Shown in pieces: positions 26,380-35,483 of a stretch of 62,201 nt of DNA. The DNA is from Erwinia mallotivora (GTDB taxonomy: Bacteria; Pseudomonadota; Gammaproteobacteria; Enterobacterales; Enterobacteriaceae). A model generated the notes under the pieces. That model had not been told where the DNA came from. It searched no databases and saw only the letters and a program-made list of their open reading frames with translations. Positions within the stretch are counted from its first letter, which is position 1. Every line of letters begins with the position of its first letter. Where the stretch lies: assembly GCF_000590885.1 (NCBI RefSeq), contig NZ_JFHN01000028.1:1-62201 (forward strand), written 5' to 3'. The position numbers and the translations under genes are program-made.

Positions 26380-27360
26380 ATGGCAAAACGTATACAAATC
26401 AGCCAGCATGGCGGCCCGGAAGTCATGCAGATGATTGATGTGGCGATCCCCGAGCCGGCAGCGGGTGAAGTGATCGTGGAGAATAAGGCGATTGGCATCA
26501 ATTACATCGATACCTATGTACGTAGCGGATTATATCCGACGCCACTGCCTGCCGGATTAGGCACCGAAGCGGCAGGCGTGGTGAAAAGCGTTGGCGCAGG
26601 CGTCACTACATTTAAAGAGGGCGACCGCGTCGTCTATGCACAATCAGCCCTGGGTGCCTACAGCGAATATCATGCGGTACACAGCGACAAGCTGGCGCTG
26701 TTGCCTGATGCCATCTCTTATCAACAGGCAGCCGCATCGTTTCTGAAAGGGCTGACGGTGCATTACCTGCTGCGCCAGACGTATGTCGTCCAGCCGGAGG
26801 AAATTTTCCTGTTTCAGGCAGCGGCAGGCGGCGTGGGGCTGATTGCCTGTCAGTGGGCGAAAGCGCTGGGTGCTCATCTGATCGGAACGGTTGGCTCAGC
26901 GGAAAAAGCCGCGAGGGCAATGCAAGCCGGGGCGTGGGCGACCATTAACTATCGGGAAGAAAATGTCGCGCAGCGCGTCAGCGAACTGACACAGGGGAAA
27001 AAGGTGCGGGTGGTGTATGATTCGGTGGGCAAAGAGACCTGGGAGGCCTCACTGGATTCCCTGCAACGTCGCGGGCTGATGGTCAGCTTTGGTAACGCTT
27101 CCGGGCCGGTCACCGGCGTGAATCTGGGCATTCTCAATCAGAAAGGCTCGCTGTATGTCACCCGCCCGTCACTTAACGGTTACATCACCACGCGGGAAGC
27201 ACTGCATACGGCCAGCAACGAGCTGTTTTCACTGATTGCCAGCGGCGCGATCCAGGTGGATGTCCCCGAACATCAGATGTTTACACTGAGTGACGCACAG
27301 CAGGCGCATAAAATGCTGGAAAGCCGTGCCACCCAGGGCTCCTGCCTGCTTATTCCCTGA
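26380..27360 (+). CDS. qor: NADPH:quinone oxidoreductase
   Basis: This 326-residue member of the zeta-crystallin branch of medium-chain dehydrogenases reduces quinones with NADPH. It lacks zinc ligands, as expected. The NADPH-binding loop is QAAAGGVGLIACQWAKALGA; GINYIDTYVRSGLYP is the active-site region. The ATG at 26380 has AGGAG eight bases upstream. It is divergent from dnaB and has a strong terminator. Confidence 0.97.
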   Translation: MAKRIQISQHGGPEVMQMIDVAIPEPAAGEVIVENKAIGINYIDTYVRSGLYPTPLPAGLGTEAAGVVKSVGAGVTTFKEGDRVVYAQSALGAYSEYHAVHSDKLALLPDAISYQQAAASFLKGLTVHYLLRQTYVVQPEEIFLFQAAAGGVGLIACQWAKALGAHLIGTVGSAEKAARAMQAGAWATINYREENVAQRVSELTQGKKVRVVYDSVGKETWEASLDSLQRRGLMVSFGNASGPVTGVNLGILNQKGSLYVTRPSLNGYITTREALHTASNELFSLIASGAIQVDVPEHQMFTLSDAQQAHKMLESRATQGSCLLIP

Positions 27361-27375
27361 CGCCAGAAACGAACA

Positions 27376-27401
27376 GGGCTTCCCGCAGGAAGCCCTTTTT
27401 T
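27376..27401 (+). terminator. Terminator after qor
   Basis: GGGCTTCC-CGCA-GGAAGCCC is a perfect 8-bp stem with a 4-base loop followed by TTTTTT, 15 bases after the qor stop. Confidence 0.95.
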
Positions 27402-27584
27402 CTTTTTTTAGTTCGCGCTGTTTGTAGGGTCAGCGGCAATGAATTCATTTAAATTCAGCGGGAATTATCCTGGCAGAATTCATAAGTAAAAAATATGTTT
27501 AACTGGAAAAATCACTGAACAATATCTCAGGTTGTGATCCAGACCGCACCCGGGGGCGTTAATAATATCGCCAACAGATTGAAA

Positions 27585-27815
27585 TCACCGGATTAATCTG
27601 TCCCGGGATTTCGACTGAGGTTTCTGAAAAGCACGATAAATCCACACCGCTACCACCGCCAGCAGCAACCACGGTAGCATTTTGATAACAAACGTAAGCA
27701 TACCGCCGACAACCATTAAAATGGTGGCGACAATCAGCGCGGCAATAATGGCAGGCACCGTAATGCCAATCACCAGCAACATCACAAAAAAACCAACCAC
27801 AAATAAGATTTCCAT
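27585..27815 (-). CDS. pspG: Phage shock protein G
   Basis: This 76-residue inner-membrane protein starts MEILFVVGFFVMLLVIGITV and has a long hydrophobic N-terminal half plus a second helix (MLPWLLLAVVAVWIYRAF). It matches E. coli PspG (YjbO) in length and in GIIAAL/GGMLxxxIK-type positions. It is the outlying member of the PspF regulon and responds to envelope stress. A start 5 codons upstream is less supported. It has its own sigma-54 promoter. Confidence 0.92.
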   Translation of the reverse strand: MEILFVVGFFVMLLVIGITVPAIIAALIVATILMVVGGMLTFVIKMLPWLLLAVVAVWIYRAFQKPQSKSRDRLIR

Positions 27816-27849
27816 CTGGACGCTCCGCAATAAGGTACAACACCTCTGT

Positions 27850-27865
27850 TACAAGATACGTGCCA
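27850..27865 (-). promoter_or_regulatory. Sigma-54 promoter of pspG
   Basis: The minus strand reads TGGCACGTATCTTGTA, matching the -24/-12 consensus TGGCACG-N4-TTGCW with one change. It ends 34 bases before the pspG start codon, as expected for a PspF-activated promoter. Confidence 0.88.
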
Positions 27866-27923
27866 GCTTCGTGTCAGGAATAACGTGCTGATTTTATTTA
27901 ATATTGATTACGAACTGAAAATG

Positions 27924-27946
27924 ATAGTGGTGAAATTCACCACTAT
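27924..27946. promoter_or_regulatory. Candidate PspF enhancer upstream of pspG
   Basis: ATAGTGGTGAA, one base, then the exact reverse complement: a 23-base palindrome about 60 bases upstream of the sigma-54 promoter. Position and the AGTG...CACT layout fit an enhancer-binding-protein site; assignment to PspF is inference. A role as a dusA-side hairpin is the alternative. Confidence 0.5.
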
Positions 27947-27987
27947 ATGGTGAGGGTTTAACACGCATTCTGTTTCCAGGGCCGCGG

Positions 27988-29037
27988 TCAGACCGTTGTT
28001 GGCATCTTATCTGCCACCAGGGCCAGCGCCTGTTCCAGCGTTGTGATGCCCGCGCCGGGTTTGTGGGCATTTTCGCTCAGATGGCGTCGCCACTGCCGTG
28101 CGCCGGGGATCCCCTGAAATAAACCCAGCATATGGCGAGTGATGTGACCCAGATAAGTTCCCTGTGCCAGTTCTTGTTCAATGTACGGATACATTGAACG
28201 AACCACCGCCACCGGATCAACCACCGGTCGATCGCAGCCAAACAGTTCAGCATCCACTCTCGCCAGCAGGCCGGGATTCTGATAAGCCTCGCGCCCCATC
28301 ATCACGCCATCAACATGTTGCAGATGCACTTTTGCCTCTGCCAGCGACTTCACACCGCCATTGATTGAAATTGTCAGGTGGGGAAAATCCCGCTTAAGCT
28401 GCCAGACACGCTGATAATCCAGCGGCGGGATTTCCCGGTTTTCTTTCGGGCTGAGTCCGGACAGCCAGGCTTTACGCGCGTGAATAATAAACATCTCACA
28501 GCCGCCTTTTTCGGAAACCTGGCGGATAAAATCACACAGGAACTCATAGCTGTCCTGCTCGTCGATGCCGATGCGGGTTTTAACCGTTACCGGAATAGCG
28601 ACCTTATCGCGCATTGCTTTAATACCGTCAGCGACCAGCGCCGCTTCGCCCATCAGACAGGCACCAAAGCGTCCGTTCTGCACACGATCGGACGGGCATC
28701 CAACGTTGAGATTAATTTCGTTGTAACCACGCGCCTCTGCCTGCACGGCACACTGCGCCAGCGCGGCGGGATCAAATCCGCCCAGTTGCAGGGCAACAGG
28801 CTGTTCCTCCGGATTCCAGGCCAGATAATCCCCTTTGCCATGAATAATTGCGCCGGTGGTGACCATCTCGGTATAGAGCAGCGTCTGGCGCGTCAGTTGA
28901 CGATGGAAATAGCGGCAGTGGCGATCGGTCCAGTCCAACATCGGGGCGACGCTGAAGCGTCCAGGACACTCATTATCTGTTTTAAGAGCTGTAGCGTGGG
29001 TTTTCTGGCATTCAGTATTGGTCATAGTATCGTGCAT
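27988..29037 (-). CDS. dusA: tRNA-dihydrouridine(20/20a) synthase
   Basis: DusA uses FMN and NADPH to reduce U20/U20a in tRNA D-loops. The 349-residue protein has [19 protein letters not shown] at the N-terminal barrel, [14 protein letters not shown] with the catalytic Cys, [28 protein letters not shown] and SINGGVKS. The first 25 residues are variable; ATGs at 29037 and 29025 are both weakly supported by ribosome sites. Confidence 0.96.
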   Translation of the reverse strand: MHDTMTNTECQKTHATALKTDNECPGRFSVAPMLDWTDRHCRYFHRQLTRQTLLYTEMVTTGAIIHGKGDYLAWNPEEQPVALQLGGFDPAALAQCAVQAEARGYNEINLNVGCPSDRVQNGRFGACLMGEAALVADGIKAMRDKVAIPVTVKTRIGIDEQDSYEFLCDFIRQVSEKGGCEMFIIHARKAWLSGLSPKENREIPPLDYQRVWQLKRDFPHLTISINGGVKSLAEAKVHLQHVDGVMMGREAYQNPGLLARVDAELFGCDRPVVDPVAVVRSMYPYIEQELAQGTYLGHITRHMLGLFQGIPGARQWRRHLSENAHKPGAGITTLEQALALVADKMPTTV

Positions 29038-29381
29038 GTTTTTGATAATCGTCTGTTCCTGCTTTCTATGACACGACAGAAAACAGCTGCAACAGGGTGT
29101 CCCGGAATGCCGGAACGGTCTGAATTACGGCTGACTATAACACAACAAAGCCTGCAAACGCGGATGGGACGATGCGCCAGTGCTGCATCATCAGTGTTAA
29201 ATTCAGCGGCAAACCTGTTCACTGCCGGACCTTCAGTAAGCAAGCTATGGCTGACAGAGGTTAAAAGAGCGTGATCGGGTATGGCAGGGGATGCCCTGGG
29301 CAGTAGCGCTCAGTTTGACATCTGAATAAATACTGCTCACGATAGCCTCTTAATGGAAAAACAGGGTGTAAGGGATACACA
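29038..29381. other. Intergenic region between dusA and an orphan gene
   Basis: No gene is convincing. The half near dusA must hold its promoter. GGCAGGGGATGCCCTGGGCA near 29284-29303 can form small alternative hairpins. GC content falls towards the orphan genes, marking the edge of an insertion relative to the E. coli dusA-zur junction. Confidence 0.4.
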
Positions 29382-29717
29382 ATGCCAATTCAATCATTTC
29401 GCTTTACCCGGCTCGCAGATTTACGTCTGGAAGGCGTCGGCTCTGTACATGCCTCTTTTACCTTGCTTCTCAATATAAAAGAGGATGATGTAAAAGAAGG
29501 AAAAAAATTAAATCTGTCGGCATCGCTGATATGTAATGCGGCTAAAGCATACGGTTCAGGAAAAGTTGTACCCTGGTGTAAAGTAAGAAATAACATTGAC
29601 AATAAAGAATACATATTTGATGCAACAGGAAAATCATTTCTCCTTAGTCATAATGAAACACTCATTGGGAGTGCTGTTTTTATCATACCTCGTAAAAAAA
29701 TGTCATTCCCTCTGTAA
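29382..29717 (+). CDS. Orphan protein, 111 residues, function unknown
   Basis: The frame starts MPIQSFRFTRLADLRLEGVG with AAGGGA 10 bases upstream and alternates hydrophobic and polar residues as in beta strands (VHASFTLLLNIKED, SLICNAAKAYGSGKVVPWCK). It has no signal peptide or recognised domain. It is AT-rich and lies with the next gene between dusA and zur, where E. coli has nothing comparable. It could be a true small gene or the remains of a larger one. Confidence 0.5.
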   Translation: MPIQSFRFTRLADLRLEGVGSVHASFTLLLNIKEDDVKEGKKLNLSASLICNAAKAYGSGKVVPWCKVRNNIDNKEYIFDATGKSFLLSHNETLIGSAVFIIPRKKMSFPL

Positions 29718-29824
29718 AAGTTCAGGCGGGATACATTTTCGATACGGGATACACCGGAACAATAGTGCCGCTCCCATCAGCATTAACTCAAACCATTTTA
29801 TTACACAAATTTAATTAAACCATT

Positions 29825-30403
29825 ATGAAAAAGACAGCAAACTTATTAACTGTTATCGCTCTTTTTTTCTGTATAAGAACATCCGCTTTTCCTTACCCTG
29901 AGCTGATTGCAGATAAGAATTTACACGAAACAGAAATTATTCGGAAGGCCTCCAGGCTTACAATGATTCTGGTGATGGCAGAGAAACAAGACAAAGACAA
30001 AATTCTCGAAGAGTTCAGAATGCTAACCATTAAAAATCCCGACAGCAGTATTATTAAGAATATGTATATAAATAATCTTATTGCTGCAAAACATTACCAG
30101 GAAGGATTGGATAATCTCAATACCATCAACAAAAATAATTTAACACGCACTAATTTACTTACTGAATGCATGTTGAGAGAAAGATTGGGAATTAAAGATG
30201 AAAACTGCTATAAGGAGGTTATTTTCCTTTCCGAGAAAGATAACATAGTCGACTCAGATTATATAAGTGCACTTTTTTTCTCAGATGATCAACGGTTTGA
30301 GCCTCTGAAATTAAAATTAATTAAAGAAAATAAATTTAAAGAAAGTGACTTTCTGGTATTTACCTCAGGCAAGGAAAAAATGCTCTACGAGTTTTTCCCT
30401 TAA
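29825..30403 (+). CDS. Orphan exported protein, 192 residues, function unknown
   Basis: The start MKKTANLLTVIALFFCIRTS followed by AFPYPEL is a clear signal peptide (cleavage near SA-F). The rest is helical, with a TPR-like stretch (SSIIKNMYINNLIAAKHYQE, GLDNLNTINKNN, LLTECMLRERLG). It is strongly AT-rich, with no obvious Shine-Dalgarno. It follows the 111-residue gene by 107 bases and may be co-transcribed. The products of the pair are probably envelope-associated, but I recognise no family. Confidence 0.6.
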   Translation: MKKTANLLTVIALFFCIRTSAFPYPELIADKNLHETEIIRKASRLTMILVMAEKQDKDKILEEFRMLTIKNPDSSIIKNMYINNLIAAKHYQEGLDNLNTINKNNLTRTNLLTECMLRERLGIKDENCYKEVIFLSEKDNIVDSDYISALFFSDDQRFEPLKLKLIKENKFKESDFLVFTSGKEKMLYEFFP

Positions 30404-30515
30404 GGTATTTTTTCGGCAGCGATAAATTTATTACCCTGCTCAAAAAAATTCTTACGTAGTTTCAACTGATGGAAATATGCTGCCAGCTCGTTGAGCGTCA
30501 GGATCTCTTTAATAG

Positions 30516-30537
30516 TGGGGGCGAAAACGCGCCCCCA
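30516..30537. terminator. Bidirectional hairpin terminator
   Basis: TGGGGGCG-AAAACG-CGCCCCCA is a perfect 8-bp stem between the orphan gene and the convergent TraF-like gene, five bases from the stop of the latter. Confidence 0.75.
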
Positions 30538-30541
30538 TTGT

Positions 30542-31816
30542 TCAGAAGGTAAATGTCATCTGGGCAACCGCGCCCCATGTCCTGTCATCACCCTTCATAC
30601 CAGCAAGATCCAGATGCACCTTGTTAAAGGGTGATATACCAAAGCCAGCCGTAGCCACATTCGTCTGATTAGATTTCATATCTGCCCGATAACCGGCACG
30701 CAATTGCAGCCAGCTGAGCAGACGGTATTCCGCACCAATTCCGGCATACTGACTGTCACCGACAGTTTTAAAGCCTTTTGTTGGCGTGGCATCCACATCT
30801 AACGCTGCGGTGAAACGCTCGGTATGGAAAGAGATACCCGGCGTAACCACTGGACTAATCTGGTAAGTGTCCTTGAAGCCATTGACCTCTTTGGTATCGA
30901 TATCACGCGAGATCAGATTTTGTGCGCTGACACCCAGCGTCCAGTAATCTCCCAGGTCGGTCGCCATTCCGGCATCAAGGTTAAAACCGGAGTCACTGTT
31001 TTTATAGTTGCCATTGGTGAAGTCTGATTTGTCGTAGTCGTAAACCGAGGCATTGTAGTTATACAGATAAACCTTTTGTAATTTAGGTGTGACACCGAAG
31101 GAGACCGGATGTCCGGCAATCTCAAACTCATGAGCCAGAGCGATACCATAATCATAAACAATCGCGCCAAGCCCGGTGGCAGAAGAAGTTAACGTATCCT
31201 TCGGGTTGGAGGTAGGTATTGCGCCCCCGTCAGCCACGGCCTGCAAATAGTCAATATCGCTCTGCGTCACATCAGTCGCGACATTTGCCGTGCCGTAGGC
31301 TTTGGCAACAAAAGCCGCTGACAGCGTATCATTGGGGATGGTGACAGCAAATGCGGCACCCGCCGTGGCGCTTGCCTTAGATCCCTTGATAGCCCGCAAC
31401 TGGCTGGCCAGATCGCCCGCTGCTGCGCGGACAGTGGCCAGATTTGCAGACAATGCGTTTAAACCAGCTAAAGTAAACGGCGTGGACGCCAGGTTATCAT
31501 AAACGTCCTCGTAGTGATTAACGCTGTCCGTCAGATTATCGACTTTATCAATCAGATTATTTTTATCCGTTAACTGAGCACCTACCGCAGGAAAAATAAT
31601 GCTGACATCATCTTCAGGTTTCGCTTTGGTCATCAGCGCCGGGTTCGCCAGCACCGCAGTACCATATGTTGAAGAGGCCACACCCGTGCCGCCCATGGCA
31701 TCATTACGCGCATCGTAATAATTGCCCGCAGCCAGCGCACTGAGGGGAGCAAAAAAGAGAACCGGCCAGACAACAGGACGAACAGACCTGCTTAACGTAC
31801 TGTATTTTTTTGCCAT
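30542..31816 (-). CDS. TraF-like outer-membrane beta-barrel protein
   Basis: This 424-residue protein of the conjugal-transfer TraF-like family (the FadL-like barrel, not F-plasmid TraF thioredoxin-like protein) has a signal peptide ending ALA-AGNYYDARNDAMGG. The N-terminal motif ARNDAMGGTGVASSTYGTAVLANPALMTK is typical; a helical insert follows (LIDKVDNLTDSVNHYEDVYD). Strands of alternating aromatic residues run to a terminal Phe (MTFTF), the outer-membrane assembly signal. No other conjugation gene is near, so the name does not imply conjugation. The substrate is unknown. Confidence 0.85.
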   Translation of the reverse strand: MAKKYSTLSRSVRPVVWPVLFFAPLSALAAGNYYDARNDAMGGTGVASSTYGTAVLANPALMTKAKPEDDVSIIFPAVGAQLTDKNNLIDKVDNLTDSVNHYEDVYDNLASTPFTLAGLNALSANLATVRAAAGDLASQLRAIKGSKASATAGAAFAVTIPNDTLSAAFVAKAYGTANVATDVTQSDIDYLQAVADGGAIPTSNPKDTLTSSATGLGAIVYDYGIALAHEFEIAGHPVSFGVTPKLQKVYLYNYNASVYDYDKSDFTNGNYKNSDSGFNLDAGMATDLGDYWTLGVSAQNLISRDIDTKEVNGFKDTYQISPVVTPGISFHTERFTAALDVDATPTKGFKTVGDSQYAGIGAEYRLLSWLQLRAGYRADMKSNQTNVATAGFGISPFNKVHLDLAGMKGDDRTWGAVAQMTFTF

Positions 31817-32291
31817 TTTACTTTAAACCCGTCCAGAGAAGGAATAAGTGCTCAGCGGAGGCCTGCACAGGAGACTGCCTGTATTTTGAACACAAAGGCA
31901 GTAATTCATTGCTGTGAATTAAGTAAGAATGCAGTGGTTTATCTGCTTATTGTTGTTTTATTTATCTGTTAACAGAGAGACGAGTCAGCCATAACAGCAA
32001 AGCCTGCCACGTAGCTAATCGCCTCAGATAATTAACAAAAGGTAGTCAGGATGGTCTCAGGCTGCAAATTAGATTAGCAACGTTTTACAGAAATCATATG
32101 GCACTGAATTACCCGCGCCGACACATTAACAAAATTTCACCATCAACCCATAACGCAAATACCCTGCATTTCTGTTGTTTAATCGGAGGGTTAGTTTTAA
32201 TCAGGTGGCTTAAGATGGCCCGATGGCGGGCATTCGGTGTTTCACAGTGGGCGTGATAACATAACATTCCGATCTGGCCTGGGGAAAAACC
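31817..32291. other. Intergenic region upstream of zur
   Basis: AT-rich 475 bases that must hold the promoters of zur and the TraF-like gene. On the minus strand near 32251-32268 the sequence GGAATGTTATGTTATCAC matches one half of the Zur consensus (GAAATGTTAT) but not the other half. No gene is convincing. Confidence 0.5.
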
Positions 32292-32810
32292 ATGAACATC
32301 AGTAGTGCAGAAAAAATCCTGGCGCAGGCAGAGACACTCTGCCAGCAACGCAATGTCAGGCTCACTCCTCAACGCCTGGAGGTACTGCGTCTGATGTGCC
32401 AGCATCAGGGGGCGATTAGCGCTTATGACCTGCTCGATTTGCTCCGCGCCAGTGAACCGCAGGCAAAACCGCCCACCGTCTATCGTGCGTTGGATTTTCT
32501 TCTGGAGCAGGGATTTGTGCATCGGGTTGAATCCACTAACAGCTATGTGGTTTGCCATCATTTTGAGCAGCCATCCCACACCTCTGCCATGTTGATTTGC
32601 GATCGCTGTGGTGCCGTGGCGGAGCAACATGCCGATGGTGTCGAAAAAATCCTCAAATCGCTGGCCCTGCCTTCAGGATTTATTCTGACCAACAGTGTTA
32701 TCGAGGCGCATGGGTTGTGTCGGGAATGCGTGGAGGTGGAAACCTGCACCCATCAGGATGTGTGTCAGCATGATCATACGGTAACCAGCCGCAAGCGTGG
32801 ACGTCAGTAG
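32292..32810 (+). CDS. zur: Zinc uptake regulator Zur
   Basis: Zur is the zinc-sensing Fur-family repressor of znuABC and related genes. The 172-residue protein has the winged helix (RNVRLTPQRLEVLRLMCQH, KPPTVYRALDFLLEQGFVH), the regulatory zinc ligands around EQPSHTSAMLICDRCG, and the structural pair CRECVEVETC with a His/Cys tail (CTHQDVCQHDH). Length and sequence match E. coli Zur. Confidence 0.97.
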   Translation: MNISSAEKILAQAETLCQQRNVRLTPQRLEVLRLMCQHQGAISAYDLLDLLRASEPQAKPPTVYRALDFLLEQGFVHRVESTNSYVVCHHFEQPSHTSAMLICDRCGAVAEQHADGVEKILKSLALPSGFILTNSVIEAHGLCRECVEVETCTHQDVCQHDHTVTSRKRGRQ

Positions 32811-32912
32811 TTTTCATACTGGTGATAATAAGCAGCTGGAGTGGGTGGGGACAGGAGCGGAACGATGAGGGCGGCACCTTCCCTGTGCCGTTGGTGAGAC
32901 AGTCAGACTATT

Positions 32913-33122
32913 TCAAAAGCGGTGGTTATTATGGCTTTCCCAGTCGCTAACCTCTTTCTCCGCCTGGTCTTTCGCATAGCCATAGCGTTCCTGAATTTTT
33001 CCCACAAGCTGATCGCGTTTACCTTCCACAACCGTCATATCGTCGTCAGTCAGCTTGCCCCATTTCTCTTTCACTTTACCTTTAATCTGTTTCCAGTTAC
33101 CGCTGGCTTCATCTTTATTCAT
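32913..33122 (-). CDS. yjbJ: CsbD-family stress protein YjbJ
   Basis: This 69-residue hydrophilic protein starts MNKDEASGNWKQIKGKVKEK and contains WGKLTDDDMTVVEGKRDQL, the CsbD-family core. E. coli YjbJ is abundant in stationary phase. It is convergent with zur; CGGCAC/GTGCCG at 32872-32890 may be a shared hairpin. Confidence 0.95.
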   Translation of the reverse strand: MNKDEASGNWKQIKGKVKEKWGKLTDDDMTVVEGKRDQLVGKIQERYGYAKDQAEKEVSDWESHNNHRF

Positions 33123-33354
33123 GGCATTATTCCTTCAATCAGATCTTAACGGATTTAGTGATATCGTCCCAGCAAAACGCTTAACAACAAAATGAAACGC
33201 TACAAAAATGCTGAACTTACGGTTAATTCTAGCTGGGATCTGGCAAACTTCCTGCGCAAAACTTCCGGAGAAGTAACCTGAAAAATAAAGCGGGGAAAAA
33301 ATCATGAAAATAAAAGACTTACATCAATGCCGCATAGGGTAACAAGATATGTCA

Positions 33355-34677
33355 TCAGGCAAACCAGCTGTTGTTCTGCCAGTGTCGTCGCCAGATTAGC
33401 CATAACGTCAGGCCACGTAAAAGCAGGAAAACCGTTACCGCCAGCCACAGACCATGATTTCCCAGCAGCGGTACACTAAACAGCGTCAGACCGAAGCCAG
33501 CCGCCGCCACCACCATACCGTTACGCATCTCTCTGGCTCGTGTTGCCCCAATAAACATGCCATCAAGCAGATAGCACCAGACACCGCATACAGGCATTAA
33601 TATTTGCCAGAACAGGTAAGCATCCGCCTGCTGCCGCAATTCAGCAATTGAAGTCAGTAAAGCCACAATATGCGGGCCGGCAATGGCATATATCAGCGAA
33701 AAAAACAGCGCCAACAGTCCTGCCTGACGGCAGGCTGCATGCCATACACGCAGCAGATCCTTGCCGTCGCGGGCACCATATGCCTCACCCGAACAGGCCT
33801 CGACGGCGTAAGCAAATCCGTCCAGTGCATAGGCGGTAAAGGTCAGGAACATCAGCAGTACGGCGTTAACCGCCACCACCTCACTACCGAGGCGTGCCCC
33901 AAGAATGGTCATTGACAGAAAACAGAGTTGAAGCATCAGCGAGCGCAGCATAATGTCACGATTCAGCCGCAGTAGCCGCGACAGATCGCCCTGCCATGCT
34001 GTGAGTAACATAGCCAGCGTGATGCCACGTAACCGGATCACCCGCCCTGCCATGTATAACCCGATTATCAGTGAGCAGTATTCAGCAATCACGGTTGCCA
34101 TAGCAGCCCCCTGCACCCCCCACTTCAGGCCGATAACCAGCCACACATCCAGTACGATATTGACCAGGTTACCCACCACCAGCAGGATAACCGGGGCTCG
34201 GGCATACTGTACGCCCAGCAGCCAGCCCAACAGCACCAGGTTGGCGAGGGTGGCAGGGGCGCTCAGCCAGCGAATATTGAGGAACTGCGCGGCCTGATGC
34301 AATACCGCAGGGTCGCCACCGATAACCGTCAGGGCAAGATGATTAAGCGGTGATTTGAACAGGATCAGGATGGTTCCGGCCATCAGCGCGATAAGTAGCG
34401 GCTGAATCAGCGCACGAGCCAGCGCAGTTTTATCTCTCGCGCCAAACGCCTGAGCTGTCAGTCCGGTGGTACTCATCCGCAGAAAAAGAAACAACATAAA
34501 CAGAAAGCTGGTAATCGTGGTGCCGACGGCCACACCGCCAAGATAGCTGGAATTATCAAGGTGGCCTGTTACAGCGGTATCAACCAGACCCAGCAGCGGC
34601 ACGCTGACATTGGAAAGGATCATCGGCAATGCCAGCCGCCAGAGGTGCTTATCAGAGGAGCTGAATAATCGCATCAT
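33355..34677 (-). CDS. dinF: MATE-family efflux protein DinF
   Basis: This 440-residue inner-membrane transporter has about 12 helices and the MATE pattern (LALPMILSNVSVPLLGLVDT, GLTAQAFGARDK, AVEACSGEAYGARDGKDLLR). It is the second gene of the lexA-dinF SOS operon, 89 bases after lexA on the same strand, so it should be LexA-controlled. Starts at 34677 or 34674 are both possible (adjacent ATGs). Confidence 0.96.
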   Translation of the reverse strand: MMRLFSSSDKHLWRLALPMILSNVSVPLLGLVDTAVTGHLDNSSYLGGVAVGTTITSFLFMLFLFLRMSTTGLTAQAFGARDKTALARALIQPLLIALMAGTILILFKSPLNHLALTVIGGDPAVLHQAAQFLNIRWLSAPATLANLVLLGWLLGVQYARAPVILLVVGNLVNIVLDVWLVIGLKWGVQGAAMATVIAEYCSLIIGLYMAGRVIRLRGITLAMLLTAWQGDLSRLLRLNRDIMLRSLMLQLCFLSMTILGARLGSEVVAVNAVLLMFLTFTAYALDGFAYAVEACSGEAYGARDGKDLLRVWHAACRQAGLLALFFSLIYAIAGPHIVALLTSIAELRQQADAYLFWQILMPVCGVWCYLLDGMFIGATRAREMRNGMVVAAAGFGLTLFSVPLLGNHGLWLAVTVFLLLRGLTLWLIWRRHWQNNSWFA

Positions 34678-34766
34678 CGCCCACTGCGTAACGGATTCAC
34701 CATTCAGCCCTCACTCCAGACGGAACGGTGACCAGTCAAGCTGCATGATTATTGTTGCGCGAGGCA

Positions 34767-35375
34767 TTACAACCAGTTGCCGTTACGGATGACGCCCACT
34801 GCCAGACCTTCGATGGAGAGGCTTTGCTTATTAAGATCGACAACAATCGGTTGGAATTCGTTATTTTCCGGCAAAAGATGGACCACGTTGCCCTGTTTTT
34901 TCAGACGCTTGACGGTAACTTCATCGTCAATCCGTGCCACCACAACCTGGCCGTTACGCACATCCTGTGTTTTATGTACCGCCAGCAGATCGCCATCCAT
35001 AATACCAATATCTTTCATCGACATACCGCTGACACGCAGGAGAAAATCCGCCCCCGGTTTAAACAGGCCAGGATCAACCTGATAGTGCCCTTCAATATGC
35101 TGTTCGGCTAACAGCGGCTCACCGGCGGCCACACGGCCTATCAGTGGCAGACCTTCTTCTTCTTCCATCATCAAACGGATTCCCCGTGAGGCTCCGGAGA
35201 CAATTTCAATCACGCCTTTACGCGCCAGAGCCTTGAGGTGTTCTTCCGCCGCATTGGGGGAGCGGAAACCAAGCCGGGTGGCAATTTCTGCCCGCGTGGG
35301 CGGCATGCCGGTCTGGTTAATGTGATCACGTATCAGGTCATAAACCTGTTGCTGCCTTGCCGTTAATGCTTTCAT
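34767..35375 (-). CDS. lexA: SOS repressor LexA
   Basis: LexA represses SOS genes and self-cleaves when RecA filaments form. The 202-residue protein has a winged HTH ([38 protein letters not shown]), the cleavage site Ala-Gly in [13 protein letters not shown], Ser119 in [17 protein letters not shown] and Lys156 in [12 protein letters not shown], all in the usual spacing. Two LexA boxes upstream show autoregulation. Confidence 0.99.
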   Translation of the reverse strand: MKALTARQQQVYDLIRDHINQTGMPPTRAEIATRLGFRSPNAAEEHLKALARKGVIEIVSGASRGIRLMMEEEEGLPLIGRVAAGEPLLAEQHIEGHYQVDPGLFKPGADFLLRVSGMSMKDIGIMDGDLLAVHKTQDVRNGQVVVARIDDEVTVKRLKKQGNVVHLLPENNEFQPIVVDLNKQSLSIEGLAVGVIRNGNWL

Positions 35376-35383
35376 CCCGCCCC

Positions 35384-35399
35384 CTGGTTGTTTATACAG
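35384..35399. promoter_or_regulatory. LexA box 1 of lexA
   Basis: On the minus strand CTGTATAAACAACCAG fits CTG-N10-CAG, 8 bases before the lexA start codon. It forms a pair with the box at 35404-35419. Confidence 0.9.
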
Positions 35400-35403
35400 T
35401 CGA

Positions 35404-35419
35404 CTGTGAGTATATACAG
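35404..35419. promoter_or_regulatory. LexA box 2 of lexA
   Basis: On the minus strand CTGTATATACTCACAG is identical to a known E. coli lexA box. Paired boxes 20 bases apart reproduce the E. coli arrangement. Confidence 0.95.
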
Positions 35420-35483
35420 GTATTTGCGCGTTGAAAACCAGAATTCAGGCAAAAAAACAGTCATTTGTCAGATTATGCGAGCG

